64,000 nucleotides of DNA, taken from the NCBI GenBank assembly GCA_965227145.1, contig OZ245730.1, forward strand, positions 2,170,001 through 2,234,000, in the 5' to 3' direction. Made by a program: the position numbers and the translations under genes. Positions 51,501 through 61,006 of this stretch are shown here, piece after piece; the first letter of the stretch is position 1; the number at the start of each line of letters is the position of its first letter. This DNA is from JACKAQ01 sp965227145 (GTDB lineage: Bacteria > Calditrichota > Calditrichia > RBG-13-44-9 > J075). The notes under the pieces were generated by a model that was not told the DNA's origin, searched no databases, and saw only the letters and a list, made by a program, of their open reading frames with translations.

Positions 51501-52991
51501 ATGAAAAAACAATCATTTATCCTGTTATCTGGATTAACATTTTTGCTGCTGTTCAACAGTTGCCAAAACGAATTGAGCCGCCGGTTGGACCAGTTGGCAT
51601 TATGGCAGACCAGCGCGCTCAAACTGGAAAAACAGCAAGCGTTGCTGTGGTGGTATTATTTCACCGAAAACCGCCCGATGCAATTGGCAGAATCGTTCGC
51701 GATTCATCCGGAATTCACATCGCCGGATTCGATCCGTTTTGCCCGCGAAACGCTGGCGATGATCACAGAAAACAAGTCGCAGCAGGCGGCATTGCGTCCG
51801 CTGGTTCGATATCTCGAACAAACTTATTTTCGCTCTCGTGCAGCGGCGGATTACGACCGGATTCGTCAATTGAATGACAGCAAATTTGTGGTGCCGGGAA
51901 TAGGGGAGGTGCAATTTGGTGAAATCGGCAGATTGTTACCCACGTTGAATCCGGCGAAACAACAGGCTGTATTGAAAGCAGCGTATCCAAATTCAGTTGC
52001 GATGGTTGCCATTCGCAACCACATGCGCACGGAGTTGGTTGATGCGGCAGAGCAGTTGGGATTCATTAATTTGAACGCCGCAATGGACAGCCTTTATTTT
52101 GCCGGCGGCACACCGGAAATTACGCCGAATCAGTGGATTGTTCAAACGCAATCGGCATATGACAGCCTGTTCCGGGAGCTATTTTGGGATGAAAACACCC
52201 AAAATTTCACCGCGACAACTGAGGATTTGTTGCAGGTGATTCAGCACCCCGGAATCAGCCGTGCGATGCCTGCGCAGCAGATGCTATCTACCGGTGAAGA
52301 TTTGCTGCGCGGGTTGGGAATCCGGTTGAATCGCCAATCGGGATTGACAATCGATACGCTCGAAAACCGCAGCTTTTCCGGAAAAATGGTCGCGATCGAA
52401 ATTCCGTCTGACATCCGGATGGCCGTTTCGCCCAACGCCGGGTTGCTCAGCTATGTTGAATATTATCAATCGCTTGGCAGCGTAGAATCTGTGCTGATGA
52501 ATCAGGAACAAAATGTCATTTCGCGATACATTCGTAACCCGTGGCAGCAATCGCTGCCCGGTATTTTCGAACATCTGTTGCAGTCCCCGGTTTGGCTGGC
52601 AGCCCATTTTGACAGCACGGAAATAGCGACGGATCAGCTGCGATCGACCGCCACATTCTGGGCATTTTGGCGATCCCGCAGCATCGCTATTGCTTTGGAA
52701 TTAACGGAAATTTCAGACCCGAACAGCCAGATCGATAATTTCGCCAATCGCCTGCAAACGGTCATGCACTTTTCTGCCGATCGTGATGCGAGTGCCTGGC
52801 TGCTGGCGCTCCAACCGTCATTTCCGGAGCTGGAATCCGGGTTTTATCAAGCGGTTTTAGCGCCCCAAATATGCCGCTCTTTGCAACAGGAATTTGGTGA
52901 AAACTGGTTTGAAACCATCGAAGCGGGTAAAATTTTAAAAGATTTTTGGGCGAAAGGCAGTCAATTACAACTTTCAGATTTGCAAAATTAA
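51501..52991 (+). CDS. Lipoprotein resembling inactive M3-type peptidase
   Basis: A 496-residue lipoprotein (lipobox cysteine near residue 20, FNSCQN) that is helical throughout. The C-terminal half follows the layout of M3-like peptidases: MVAIEIPSDIRMAVSPNAGLL corresponds to the segment before the zinc motif, and IFEHLLQSPVWLAAHF to the helix after it. Where HExxH should stand the sequence reads YVEYYQSLG, so no zinc site is present. It is most likely a pseudo-peptidase. No other family is recognised, and the relationship is from pattern only. ATG 51501 follows the polyprenol-kinase-like gene by 24 bp, so the two may share a transcript. Confidence 0.6.
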   Translation: MKKQSFILLSGLTFLLLFNSCQNELSRRLDQLALWQTSALKLEKQQALLWWYYFTENRPMQLAESFAIHPEFTSPDSIRFARETLAMITENKSQQAALRPLVRYLEQTYFRSRAAADYDRIRQLNDSKFVVPGIGEVQFGEIGRLLPTLNPAKQQAVLKAAYPNSVAMVAIRNHMRTELVDAAEQLGFINLNAAMDSLYFAGGTPEITPNQWIVQTQSAYDSLFRELFWDENTQNFTATTEDLLQVIQHPGISRAMPAQQMLSTGEDLLRGLGIRLNRQSGLTIDTLENRSFSGKMVAIEIPSDIRMAVSPNAGLLSYVEYYQSLGSVESVLMNQEQNVISRYIRNPWQQSLPGIFEHLLQSPVWLAAHFDSTEIATDQLRSTATFWAFWRSRSIAIALELTEISDPNSQIDNFANRLQTVMHFSADRDASAWLLALQPSFPELESGFYQAVLAPQICRSLQQEFGENWFETIEAGKILKDFWAKGSQLQLSDLQN

Positions 52992-53206
52992 CAGATTTTT
53001 TTGCTTGCCAGCATCATTCCCAAAATGTATATTTAGTGGACATTAATTCACTCTTTTTGCCGCAAATGCTGTGGTCCAACAATGGATTATCACAGATCGC
53101 AGAGCAACAATCCACGTTTTTTTCCGGGAAGTGCAATCCTGCTATTTGATGAGTATATTATCCGCGAATTTTGACGAAGGAACAAAAAAAACAAAAATCT
53201 GGACAT

Positions 53207-56095
53207 ATGAATAAAAAAGAATTTCTGATTGTAAAAGGCGCACGAGAACATAACCTGCGCAATATTGATGTTTATATCCCGCGTGATAAATTTGTAGTGA
53301 TCACGGGATTGTCTGGTTCGGGAAAATCCAGTTTGGCATTCGATACGATTTATGCAGAAGGCCAGCGCCGGTATGTAGAATCGCTGAGCGCGTATGCCCG
53401 GCAATTTCTGGGTTTAATGGAAAAACCGGATGTTGACTATATCGACGGATTGTCGCCGGCAATTTCGATCGAACAGAAAACAACCCATCGCAATCCCCGC
53501 TCGACCGTCGGAACGGTCACGGAAATTTATGATTATCTGCGATTGTTATTTGCGCGGATCGGCCGGCCGCATTGCTACAATTGCGGCGAACCGATTCACC
53601 GGCAAACCTTGCAGGAAATTGTCGATGGCATCCTCGAATTGCCGGAAGGCGACCGGATTCAGATTTTGGCGCCGGTCGTTCGCGGCAGAAAAGGGGAGTA
53701 TCGGGAATTATTTGAAGAAATCAAACGCGAAGGTTTTCTGCGTGTCCGGGTGGATGGCGAGCTGCACAGCGTCGAAGATGAAATTACGCTCAACAAAAAA
53801 ATCAAACACAATATTGAAGTGGTCATCGACCGCCTGAAAGTGTCCGAGAAAATACGTCAGCGATTGACGGAATCGGTTGAAGTTGCCCTCAAAATGGCCA
53901 GCGGACTCATGATTCTCGATCATGTGGATGCTGCGGAAGAACGGCTGTATAGTGAAAATTTTTCGTGTAAAAATTGCAGCATCAGTTATGAAGAAATCGA
54001 ACCGCGCATGTTTTCATTCAACAGTCCGTACGGTGCCTGTCCGAATTGTGACGGGTTGGGCAGTAAGCTGGAAATTGATCCGCGAATGGTGGTGCCGAAT
54101 CCCGATTTGAGCATCTCAAACGGCGCTGTCGAACCGCTCGGCGAGGAACGCGCCAGTTGGTATTTTGATATGGTTTCTGCGCTGTCGAAAGAATTTAAAT
54201 TCAGCCTGCAAACCCCGTGGCGTGATTTGCCTGACGAAGTTCGCCAAATTATCTTGTATGGCTCCGACGGAAAAAAAATCAATTTTAAATTTGAGCGCAC
54301 TCACTCCAAATTTGAATTCGCATCGCAATATGAAGGTGTGATCAATAATTTGTATCGCCGCTACCGGCAAACGGCTTCGCCGCATATCCGCAACTGGATC
54401 GAAGGATTTATGAATCCGATCCCGTGTTCGGAATGCAACGGCAGCCGTTTGCGGAAAGAAACGTTGGGCGTTAAAATCAACGATCTCAATATTTCGGAAG
54501 TGACGTCAAAAAATATAAAAAATACCCACCTGTTTTTTGATTCGCTGAATTTGAACGAAACGGAGCGCAAAATTGCCGGACAGGTGCTCAAAGAAATTAA
54601 GTCCCGGTTGGAATTTTTGCTGAATGTCGGATTGGAATACCTCACGCTGGACAGGACTGCCGGAACGTTATCCGGCGGCGAAGCGCAGCGAATCCGGCTG
54701 GCTACCCAAATTGGCAGCCAGTTGGTCGGCGTTTTGTATGTGCTGGACGAACCGTCGATCGGTTTGCACCAGCGGGATAATTCCCGGTTGATCGAAACGC
54801 TGCACCGGTTGCGCGATCTCGGAAACACCGTTTTGGTTGTCGAACACGACCGGGAAACGATTGAACAATCTGATTATGTGATCGATTTGGGTCCGCATGC
54901 CGGAAAGCACGGCGGTTTGGTTGTTGCTGCCGGAACACCGGCAGAGGTTGCCGAAGTTCCGGAATCTATTACCGGGCAATATTTATCGTTCAAAAAATAT
55001 ATCGATGTACCGAAAAAACGCCGCAAAGGCAATGGAAAATCGCTGAAATTGAACGGTGCAACCGGCAATAATCTCAAAAATGTGTCCGCAGAATTCCCGC
55101 TGGGAAAAATGATTTGTATTACCGGCGTATCCGGTTCCGGCAAAAGCACGTTGATCAACGAAACGCTTTATCCGTTGTTGAGCGCGCATTTCCACCGCAG
55201 CAAAAAAATTCCGTTGGCATATGAAACAGTTGAAGGGTTGGAACATCTGGATAAAGTGATTGATATCGATCAATCACCAATCGGACGGACACCGCGATCG
55301 AATCCGGCAACATATACCGGCTTGTTTACCTTCATTCGCGATTTGTTCACCCAGTTGCCGGAAGCAAAAATTCGCGGCTACAAACCTGGCAGATTCAGTT
55401 TTAATGTGAAAGGTGGTCGCTGCAATGCCTGCGAAGGTGACGGTGTCAAAAAAATTGAGATGCACTTTCTCCCGGATGTTTACGTTACCTGTGAAGTATG
55501 CAAAGGCAAGCGTTATAACCGGGAAACTTTGGAGATCAAATATCGCGGGAAAAGTATTGCAGATGTGCTCAATTTGACGGTTGAAGATGCGCTCGAATTT
55601 TTCGATAAAATCCCCTCGCTGAAACGCAAATTGAAAACGCTTCACGATGTTGGTTTGGGTTACATCCAGTTGGGGCAGCGGGCAACCACTTTATCCGGCG
55701 GCGAGGCGCAGCGGGTAAAATTGGCAACGGAATTATCGCGAATGGGCACGGGACAGACCATTTATATTCTGGATGAACCAACCACAGGATTGCATTTTGA
55801 TGATGTGAAAATGCTTTTGGTTGTGCTGAACCGGTTGGTAGAAAAAGGGAATACGGTAATTGTCATCGAACATAATCTGGATGTCATTAAAACCGCGGAC
55901 TGGATTATTGATCTCGGCCCGGAAGGTGGTGATGATGGTGGACAGATCATCGCAACCGGAACCCCGGAAGATGTGGCAAAAAATACAGTGTCATACACGG
56001 GTCAATTTGTTAAAAAAGAACTCGACGATTGGGCAATATTCAAGAAAAAACAGTCACAATCCGAACCGTTAACAATTGAAAATGAGACAGTTTAA
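53207..56095 (+). CDS. uvrA: Excinuclease ABC subunit A
   Basis: Damage-recognition subunit of nucleotide excision repair. The 962-residue protein has two ABC ATPase halves: Walker A GLSGSGKSSLAFDT near the N-terminus and GVSGSGKSTLINETL in the second half, with signatures LSGGEAQRIRLA and LSGGEAQRVKLA. Zinc-finger cysteines are in CKNC/CPNC and CNAC/CEVC pairs. ATG 53207 (MNKKEFLIVKGAREHNLRNI) matches the normal family start; an upstream TTG at 53171 is unlikely. A hairpin lies between its end and the convergent response regulator gene. No other uvr gene is present. Confidence 0.96.
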   Translation: MNKKEFLIVKGAREHNLRNIDVYIPRDKFVVITGLSGSGKSSLAFDTIYAEGQRRYVESLSAYARQFLGLMEKPDVDYIDGLSPAISIEQKTTHRNPRSTVGTVTEIYDYLRLLFARIGRPHCYNCGEPIHRQTLQEIVDGILELPEGDRIQILAPVVRGRKGEYRELFEEIKREGFLRVRVDGELHSVEDEITLNKKIKHNIEVVIDRLKVSEKIRQRLTESVEVALKMASGLMILDHVDAAEERLYSENFSCKNCSISYEEIEPRMFSFNSPYGACPNCDGLGSKLEIDPRMVVPNPDLSISNGAVEPLGEERASWYFDMVSALSKEFKFSLQTPWRDLPDEVRQIILYGSDGKKINFKFERTHSKFEFASQYEGVINNLYRRYRQTASPHIRNWIEGFMNPIPCSECNGSRLRKETLGVKINDLNISEVTSKNIKNTHLFFDSLNLNETERKIAGQVLKEIKSRLEFLLNVGLEYLTLDRTAGTLSGGEAQRIRLATQIGSQLVGVLYVLDEPSIGLHQRDNSRLIETLHRLRDLGNTVLVVEHDRETIEQSDYVIDLGPHAGKHGGLVVAAGTPAEVAEVPESITGQYLSFKKYIDVPKKRRKGNGKSLKLNGATGNNLKNVSAEFPLGKMICITGVSGSGKSTLINETLYPLLSAHFHRSKKIPLAYETVEGLEHLDKVIDIDQSPIGRTPRSNPATYTGLFTFIRDLFTQLPEAKIRGYKPGRFSFNVKGGRCNACEGDGVKKIEMHFLPDVYVTCEVCKGKRYNRETLEIKYRGKSIADVLNLTVEDALEFFDKIPSLKRKLKTLHDVGLGYIQLGQRATTLSGGEAQRVKLATELSRMGTGQTIYILDEPTTGLHFDDVKMLLVVLNRLVEKGNTVIVIEHNLDVIKTADWIIDLGPEGGDDGGQIIATGTPEDVAKNTVSYTGQFVKKELDDWAIFKKKQSQSEPLTIENETV

Positions 56096-56171
56096 AAGAA
56101 AACCGGTTACTCTTTTTCGTTAAATTTAATTTTTGTCAATATTTGATGATTGGCAGGTAATATAAAATCTT

Positions 56172-56193
56172 ATCCCGGCAAATCTGCCGGGAT
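56172..56193. terminator. Bidirectional terminator between uvrA and a response regulator gene
   Basis: ATCCCGGCA (56172-56180) and TGCCGGGAT (56185-56193) make a 9-bp stem with a 4-base loop. On the plus strand the hairpin is followed by TATTGG, so the T-run is weak; on the minus strand it is followed by AAGATTTTAT. It sits between two convergent genes and touches the stop codon of the one at 56193. Confidence 0.7.
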
Positions 56194-56918
56194 TATTGGT
56201 TCATGTTGTGTTCATCTTCCAAACGGCACGCTTCAATCAGCACATTCATTGTTGAACCCTGAATATTTCGGGAAATTTCCCGGAATCCCGGTTCAAAACG
56301 GAACGATCCAATCGATTGCGGGACAGCTTTGTAAACCGCGTCTTCTCCGGCAAGTTTTCCATATTTGCAATAAACCATCTGTCCGGAATGAAATACGATT
56401 TCACCTTTATCTTCGGCTTCAATATGTAATACGCCATCACGTTGATTTAAATTCAACAATTGGATAACCTCTGCAAGCGACAAATCTGCAAGATTTCCTT
56501 CAAATCCCTTAACTTGTTCGGCAGGCTGTGCGTCAATGGATTTTACACGGTTCGCACGTTCGAGCAACGCCGCTACTTTTTTTAGCAAAATCGGTCGATC
56601 TACCGGTTTTACCAAATATTCATCTGCGCCCGCACGAAATCCGCGAATTTCCATATCACGATCTTCCAGGCTTGTCAGAAAAATAAAGGGAACCATGGGA
56701 ATGGGTGAATTTTCACGAACCATCCAACAAAACTCAATGCCATCTGTGGAGGGCATCATAACGTCTGAAATAATCAGATCGGGAAGGACTTTGTGAGTCA
56801 TATCCAGTCCTTCGTCCCCATTATGGGCTTGATGAATTTCGTAACCCGCTTTTTCAAGGCTTATTTTGAGCAGACGTAGAACATGATCGTTATCGTCAAC
56901 AATGAGTATCTTTGCCAT
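56193..56918 (-). CDS. Response regulator with DUF4388 (PatA-like) output
   Basis: A 241-residue protein with a receiver domain (1-125: D8-D9, D52 in IISDVMMP, T in FIFLTSLED, K in YLVKPVD) and a DUF4388 domain (about 140-235, beginning GFEGNLADLSLAEVIQLLNL and containing the GEIVFHSGQMVYCKYG block). DUF4388 proteins are involved in gliding and development in other bacteria; here the partner is unknown. It lies on the minus strand 50 bp after the REC-GGDEF gene and is probably in the same transcript, before the hairpin with uvrA. Confidence 0.88.
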   Translation of the reverse strand: MAKILIVDDNDHVLRLLKISLEKAGYEIHQAHNGDEGLDMTHKVLPDLIISDVMMPSTDGIEFCWMVRENSPIPMVPFIFLTSLEDRDMEIRGFRAGADEYLVKPVDRPILLKKVAALLERANRVKSIDAQPAEQVKGFEGNLADLSLAEVIQLLNLNQRDGVLHIEAEDKGEIVFHSGQMVYCKYGKLAGEDAVYKAVPQSIGSFRFEPGFREISRNIQGSTMNVLIEACRLEDEHNMNQ

Positions 56919-56968
56919 ACTGTGCTATCTCATATAAAAATAAATGGTTATCTACTAATGTTCTTCGT

Positions 56969-57985
56969 TTAAGTTGGCGTACTGTTTTCTCTAACTTGAA
57001 TCTGTGAACTTCTGATGGTTACGTTTCTGCCCATTTCTTTTGCCTTATTCAGCGCATTTTCGGCTAATTTTATGGCTTTACCAACATTATTGCTATCCAT
57101 TAATGAACTTACGCCAATGCTGACGGTGATGTTCACCGGTTCATTTTTCCGGCGGGATGTTTGCCGTTTGTATTGGAATATATCCTGATCAAAAAACGCC
57201 GTTTGCTCAATTGCAGAACGAATTTTTTCTCCGATGTAAAAAGCACCTGATTCTTCCGTTACGTTGAGCAGCATTGCAAATTTATTTTTCCCCAATCGAA
57301 AAGCAAAATCCGATTGCCGGGAATTTTGCAGAATAATATTTGCAATTTTCATCAGTGCAAAATCACCGATCAAATCACCATAAGTTTCATTTACCAATTT
57401 AAACCGGTCTGCATCAATTAAAAGAACTGAATAATGTTGATCTGCCGTTTGCAATTCCGAAAATTGTGTCACCCATTTGGAAAAGTAATCGATATTGTAA
57501 ATCCCGGTCAGATAATCAATAAAATGATGTTGCTGCAGTTCGGGAGCCGTTGTTTGTGCACCGGTTTGTCTTTTTAACAGGTTCCGGTTATCGCTTCGCA
57601 AGTTTTTGATGATCTTTTTTCTGTGCAACAGCGAACTTACTTTGGCAATCAATTCTTTTGCATTAAAAGGTTTGAGCATATAATCATCAGCACCCAGTTC
57701 ATATCCGCGCAACCGATGCGTATATTCAGTATAATTCGCAGATAAAAAAATCACCGGAATATCCCGGGTGTTCACATTGCGTTTTAAATTTTCGCAAGTT
57801 TCAAACCCGTTCATCACCGGCATCAGGGCATCCAGAACGATTAATCCGGGTTGCGAAGTTTCAGCAATTTCCAACCCTTCTTTGCCGTTTTCGGCACGGA
57901 GTACTTCGTAATCGTAAAAAGTAAACAAGTGCTCCAGCGTGTCCAGCATATCAACATTGTCGTCAACGACCAAAATTTTCGCCAT
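56969..57985 (-). CDS. Response regulator with degenerate GGDEF domain
   Basis: A 338-residue protein. The receiver (1-125) is intact: D8-D9, D52 (VLDALMP), S after the fourth strand (VIFLSANY) and K (YMLKPFN). The GGDEF domain (about 155-330) keeps the general fold (FKLVNETYGDLIGDFALMKIA) but the signature GG(D/E)EF reads GKNKF (RLGKNKFAML). The acidic residue that binds the metal is lost, so it probably cannot make cyclic di-GMP; it may instead bind a nucleotide or a partner. It is next to the gene for GcvH, 16 bp downstream of it. Confidence 0.88.
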   Translation of the reverse strand: MAKILVVDDNVDMLDTLEHLFTFYDYEVLRAENGKEGLEIAETSQPGLIVLDALMPVMNGFETCENLKRNVNTRDIPVIFLSANYTEYTHRLRGYELGADDYMLKPFNAKELIAKVSSLLHRKKIIKNLRSDNRNLLKRQTGAQTTAPELQQHHFIDYLTGIYNIDYFSKWVTQFSELQTADQHYSVLLIDADRFKLVNETYGDLIGDFALMKIANIILQNSRQSDFAFRLGKNKFAMLLNVTEESGAFYIGEKIRSAIEQTAFFDQDIFQYKRQTSRRKNEPVNITVSIGVSSLMDSNNVGKAIKLAENALNKAKEMGRNVTIRSSQIQVRENSTPT

Positions 57986-58001
57986 AGCGAACTATTTTTC
58001 C

Positions 58002-58376
58002 CTAAATTAATGCCTCGTAATCCTTACTATCGAGTAATTCGTCAACTTCTTGCAAATTATTAATTTTAATTTTGATCAGCCAGCCTTCATTATAGGGATT
58101 GCTGTTAACCGTTTCGGGCGTATCTTGTAAGACTGCGTTTACGGCAACGACTTCTCCTGAAATTGGCGCGTACAAATCCGAAACGGCTTTCACGGCTTCA
58201 ATTGTTCCAAAACTATCATCTTTGGCTACAGTGTCGCCAACTTCCGGTAATTGCAGGTAAACAATGTCGCCCAATTCGCCCTGAGCGTAATCGGTAATGC
58301 CGATTGTGGCTATATTGCCCTCAATGCGTGCCCATTCGTGTTCTTTTGTGTACTTCAGTTCTGCCGGGACATTCAT
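58002..58376 (-). CDS. gcvH: Glycine cleavage system H protein
   Basis: Lipoyl-carrying protein of the glycine cleavage system. The 124-residue protein has the lipoylated lysine K63 in the SFGTIEAVKAVSD motif, the family opening (ELKYTKEHEWARIEG) and the C-terminal GWLIKIKI block. The other subunits (gcvT, gcvP) are not in the window; the gene instead lies 10 bp after accC, among fatty acid genes. That is uncommon but not unique, and the carrier may serve another lipoyl pathway. Confidence 0.93.
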   Translation of the reverse strand: MNVPAELKYTKEHEWARIEGNIATIGITDYAQGELGDIVYLQLPEVGDTVAKDDSFGTIEAVKAVSDLYAPISGEVVAVNAVLQDTPETVNSNPYNEGWLIKIKINNLQEVDELLDSKDYEALI

Positions 58377-58386
58377 GAACGATCTC

Positions 58387-59757
58387 CTAAGCTTTTTGGC
58401 TTAATTCTGCTTTTGCTTTTTCGTAAATTTTTTCCAGAAAATGTGTATCGAAATCACCTTCGATAAACTCAGGTGTATTGATGACATATTTATGAAATGG
58501 TATGGTCGTTTTAATGCCTTCCACGACGAATTCATCCAACGCACGGTTCATTCGCCGGATTGCATCGTGCCGGTTGCGTGCTGAAACGATCAATTTTGCC
58601 AGCAATGAATCGTAATACGGTGGAACTTTATACGAATTGTAAATATGGGTATCCACCCGGACACCGGGACCACCGGGAAGGTGTAAGTTGTTGATTACAC
58701 CAGGCATAGGCATAAAATTTCTCACCGGATCTTCCGCATTAATTCGGCATTCAATCGCATGTCCGCGCGGGGTTAGTTCAGATTGTTTAATTTTTAATTT
58801 TTCACCGGCTGCAATGCGAATTTGCTCTTTTATCAGATCGACGCCGTAAACCATTTCGGTGACCGGGTGTTCTACCTGAATCCGGGTGTTCATTTCCATA
58901 AAATAGAAATTGCCGGTTTTATCTAACAAAAATTCGATGGTTCCGGCGCTTTCATAATTTACAGATCGAGCGCCTTTTACCGCCACATCTCCCATACGTT
59001 TTCGCAAATCGGGATCAACAACCGGGGAAGGTGCTTCTTCAATTAATTTTTGATGTCGCCGTTGGATCGAACATTCGCGCTCGCCAAGTTGCAAAACTGT
59101 GCCAAACCGGTCCGCGAGAATCTGGATTTCGATATGGCGGGGATTTTCGATGTATTTTTCGAGATACAAATCGCCATTGGAGAAGCTGGCTTCCGCCTCA
59201 GCGCGGGCCATCATGAAGCTGCTTTCCAAATCTGCTTCTTTACGGACAATACGCATGCCTTTTCCGCCACCGCCGGCAACAGCTTTCAGCATTACAGGAT
59301 ATCCGGTTTTCTTACAAATATCCCGTGCCTCATCAATTGTTTTTAAAATGCCTTTGCTGCCGGGAACCCCGGGAACTCCTGCGGCTTGCATGGTTTCTTT
59401 GGCTACTGCTTTATCGCCCATTTTGCGGATAACAGCCGCACTGGGGCCAATAAATGTGAGATTGATGGAGCTGCACATTTCTGCGAATTCTGCATTTTCC
59501 GCCAAAAAACCGTATCCGGGATGGATTGCATCTGCGCCGGTTATTTCTGCTGCAGCGATAATTCTGGTGGTATTCAAATAGCTTTTGCTACTTTCGGCGG
59601 GTCCGATGCATACACTTTCGTCTGCAAATATTGTGTGGGATGCGTTTTCATCGGGTGTTGAATATACGGCAACCGTGCGAACACCTAATTCTTTACAGGC
59701 ACGGATGATTCGTAAGGCGATTTCACCGCGATTCGCAATCAGTATCTTTTTAAACAA
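58387..59757 (-). CDS. accC: Acetyl-CoA carboxylase, biotin carboxylase subunit
   Basis: ATP-dependent enzyme that carboxylates biotin on AccB, the first step of fatty acid synthesis. The 456-residue protein has a standard ATP-grasp fold: MFKKILIANRGEIALRIIRA start, the GGGGKGMRIV loop, the HIEIQILAD strand and the EMNTRIQVEHPVTE active-site block. It is full length and in the usual accB-accC order. It is 50 bp downstream of accB and 10 bp upstream of gcvH on the minus strand. Confidence 0.96.
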   Translation of the reverse strand: MFKKILIANRGEIALRIIRACKELGVRTVAVYSTPDENASHTIFADESVCIGPAESSKSYLNTTRIIAAAEITGADAIHPGYGFLAENAEFAEMCSSINLTFIGPSAAVIRKMGDKAVAKETMQAAGVPGVPGSKGILKTIDEARDICKKTGYPVMLKAVAGGGGKGMRIVRKEADLESSFMMARAEAEASFSNGDLYLEKYIENPRHIEIQILADRFGTVLQLGERECSIQRRHQKLIEEAPSPVVDPDLRKRMGDVAVKGARSVNYESAGTIEFLLDKTGNFYFMEMNTRIQVEHPVTEMVYGVDLIKEQIRIAAGEKLKIKQSELTPRGHAIECRINAEDPVRNFMPMPGVINNLHLPGGPGVRVDTHIYNSYKVPPYYDSLLAKLIVSARNRHDAIRRMNRALDEFVVEGIKTTIPFHKYVINTPEFIEGDFDTHFLEKIYEKAKAELSQKA

Positions 59758-59807
59758 GTTTGAAATTCCTCCACGCGTAAGCGGTTAAATGCCAAAAAAG
59801 CTGTCAA

Positions 59808-60281
59808 TTAGCCGTTCTTTTCAACAAGAAAAAGAACCTGGTTATACTCAACAGGTTGAGCGTTTTCCAGCATAATTTTGACAATTTTACCACTGAATTC
59901 GGATTCGATTTCATTCATCAATTTCATGGCTTCGATAATGCAAAGCGGCGAACCGGGCTTAATCGATGAGCCAACTTCGACATACGGATCCGCATCCGGG
60001 GATGGGGACCGGTAGAAAGTACCAACCATTGGCGAACGAACCTCAACAGTATTTGCCGAAGCAGCAGGTGCTTGCGCTTCTGTTGCTGGTAAAGGAGCTG
60101 GAGCAGGTTGGGGAGGAGCGGCATAAACCGGATTAAACATTTGGTTTTGAGCGCTACCGGCATTGGACGCAAGTGTGCGTTTGCTGATGCGTATTTTGCG
60201 ACCTTCTTCTTCAAATTCTATTTCATCAATGTCGCTTTTTTCAACTATTTTGATTAGTTGTTTGATCGATTGTATATCCAT
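59808..60281 (-). CDS. accB: Biotin carboxyl carrier protein of acetyl-CoA carboxylase
   Basis: Carries biotin between the carboxylase and transferase halves of acetyl-CoA carboxylase. The 157-residue protein begins MDIQSIKQLIKIVEKSDIDE, has a proline/alanine-rich linker (about 55-78), and a C-terminal biotinyl domain with K120 in the IIEAMKLMNEIE motif. The ATG is preceded by GGAGGGTG (AccB start at 60281), a good ribosome site. The accD and accA genes are not in the window. Confidence 0.96.
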   Translation of the reverse strand: MDIQSIKQLIKIVEKSDIDEIEFEEEGRKIRISKRTLASNAGSAQNQMFNPVYAAPPQPAPAPLPATEAQAPAASANTVEVRSPMVGTFYRSPSPDADPYVEVGSSIKPGSPLCIIEAMKLMNEIESEFSGKIVKIMLENAQPVEYNQVLFLVEKNG

Positions 60282-60406
60282 TCACCCTCCGGATGCTTTG
60301 AATCGGGAAAATATAAGCCTTCACCATTTTCTTTGCAAGGCCTTATTTCCATGGCAAAGCCATGTGATTTAATGTCTTAAATCAAACATAAATAAACAAC
60401 AAACAA

Positions 60407-61006
60407 TTATATTTTATACAACTGGTGCTTTTCAATAAATAGCCGAACCGGCTCTGGCACAAAATATCGGATGGATTCACCAGCCTTTACGCGTTTCCGT
60501 ATTTCAGATGCCGAAATTTCGAGTGCGGGAATTTCAACATACGTAAATGCAGATGCATAAGGCGAATCAGGATTGGCAGCCGCACCGGCGCGGCTGAACG
60601 CAATAAACTCGCAAAGGGCCAGTAATTCATTAGGTTCATGCCACTGATGAAATTCGTTTACCGCATCGCTGCCCAACAGAAAATGCAACTGATATTTTTC
60701 AGGAGGATATACTTCTCTGAAGTGCCTGATGGTATCGATCGAATACGATACACCCGGACGCTGGATCTCAATATCGGATACTTCAAATGCCGGGTGTGGC
60801 TCAATTGCCAGTTGAACCATTGACAGGCGATGCTGAACCGGAGTTATCCGGTTATTGTCTTTCAACGCGTGTGTTTTTGCGGGAATAAAGATCAGCTTAT
60901 CCAATTGGCATCGGGTTCGAACCGTTTCAGCAACAATCAAATGTCCGATGTGGATGGGATCGAATGTACCGCCAAAAAGCCCGATTTTAGTTATTGTTGG
61001 CTTCAT
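60407..61006 (-). CDS. nadD: Nicotinate-nucleotide adenylyltransferase
   Basis: Converts nicotinate mononucleotide and ATP to deamido-NAD. The 199-residue protein has the nucleotidyltransferase motif GLFGGTFDPIHIGH at the start, the LIFIPA strand, and the C-terminal EISASEIRKRVKAGE block (ISSTxIR-like). Two ATGs are possible, at 61006 and 61018; the former begins directly with MKPTITKIGLFG. The gene overlaps the end of bamD by 20 or more bases, so it is probably translated by coupling. Confidence 0.93.
   Translation of the reverse strand: MKPTITKIGLFGGTFDPIHIGHLIVAETVRTRCQLDKLIFIPAKTHALKDNNRITPVQHRLSMVQLAIEPHPAFEVSDIEIQRPGVSYSIDTIRHFREVYPPEKYQLHFLLGSDAVNEFHQWHEPNELLALCEFIAFSRAGAAANPDSPYASAFTYVEIPALEISASEIRKRVKAGESIRYFVPEPVRLFIEKHQLYKI

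Noticed and set aside
53171..53206. TTG start extending UvrA by 12 residues
   Set aside because: The extension is low-complexity lysine/glutamine and the family start aligns at 53207.
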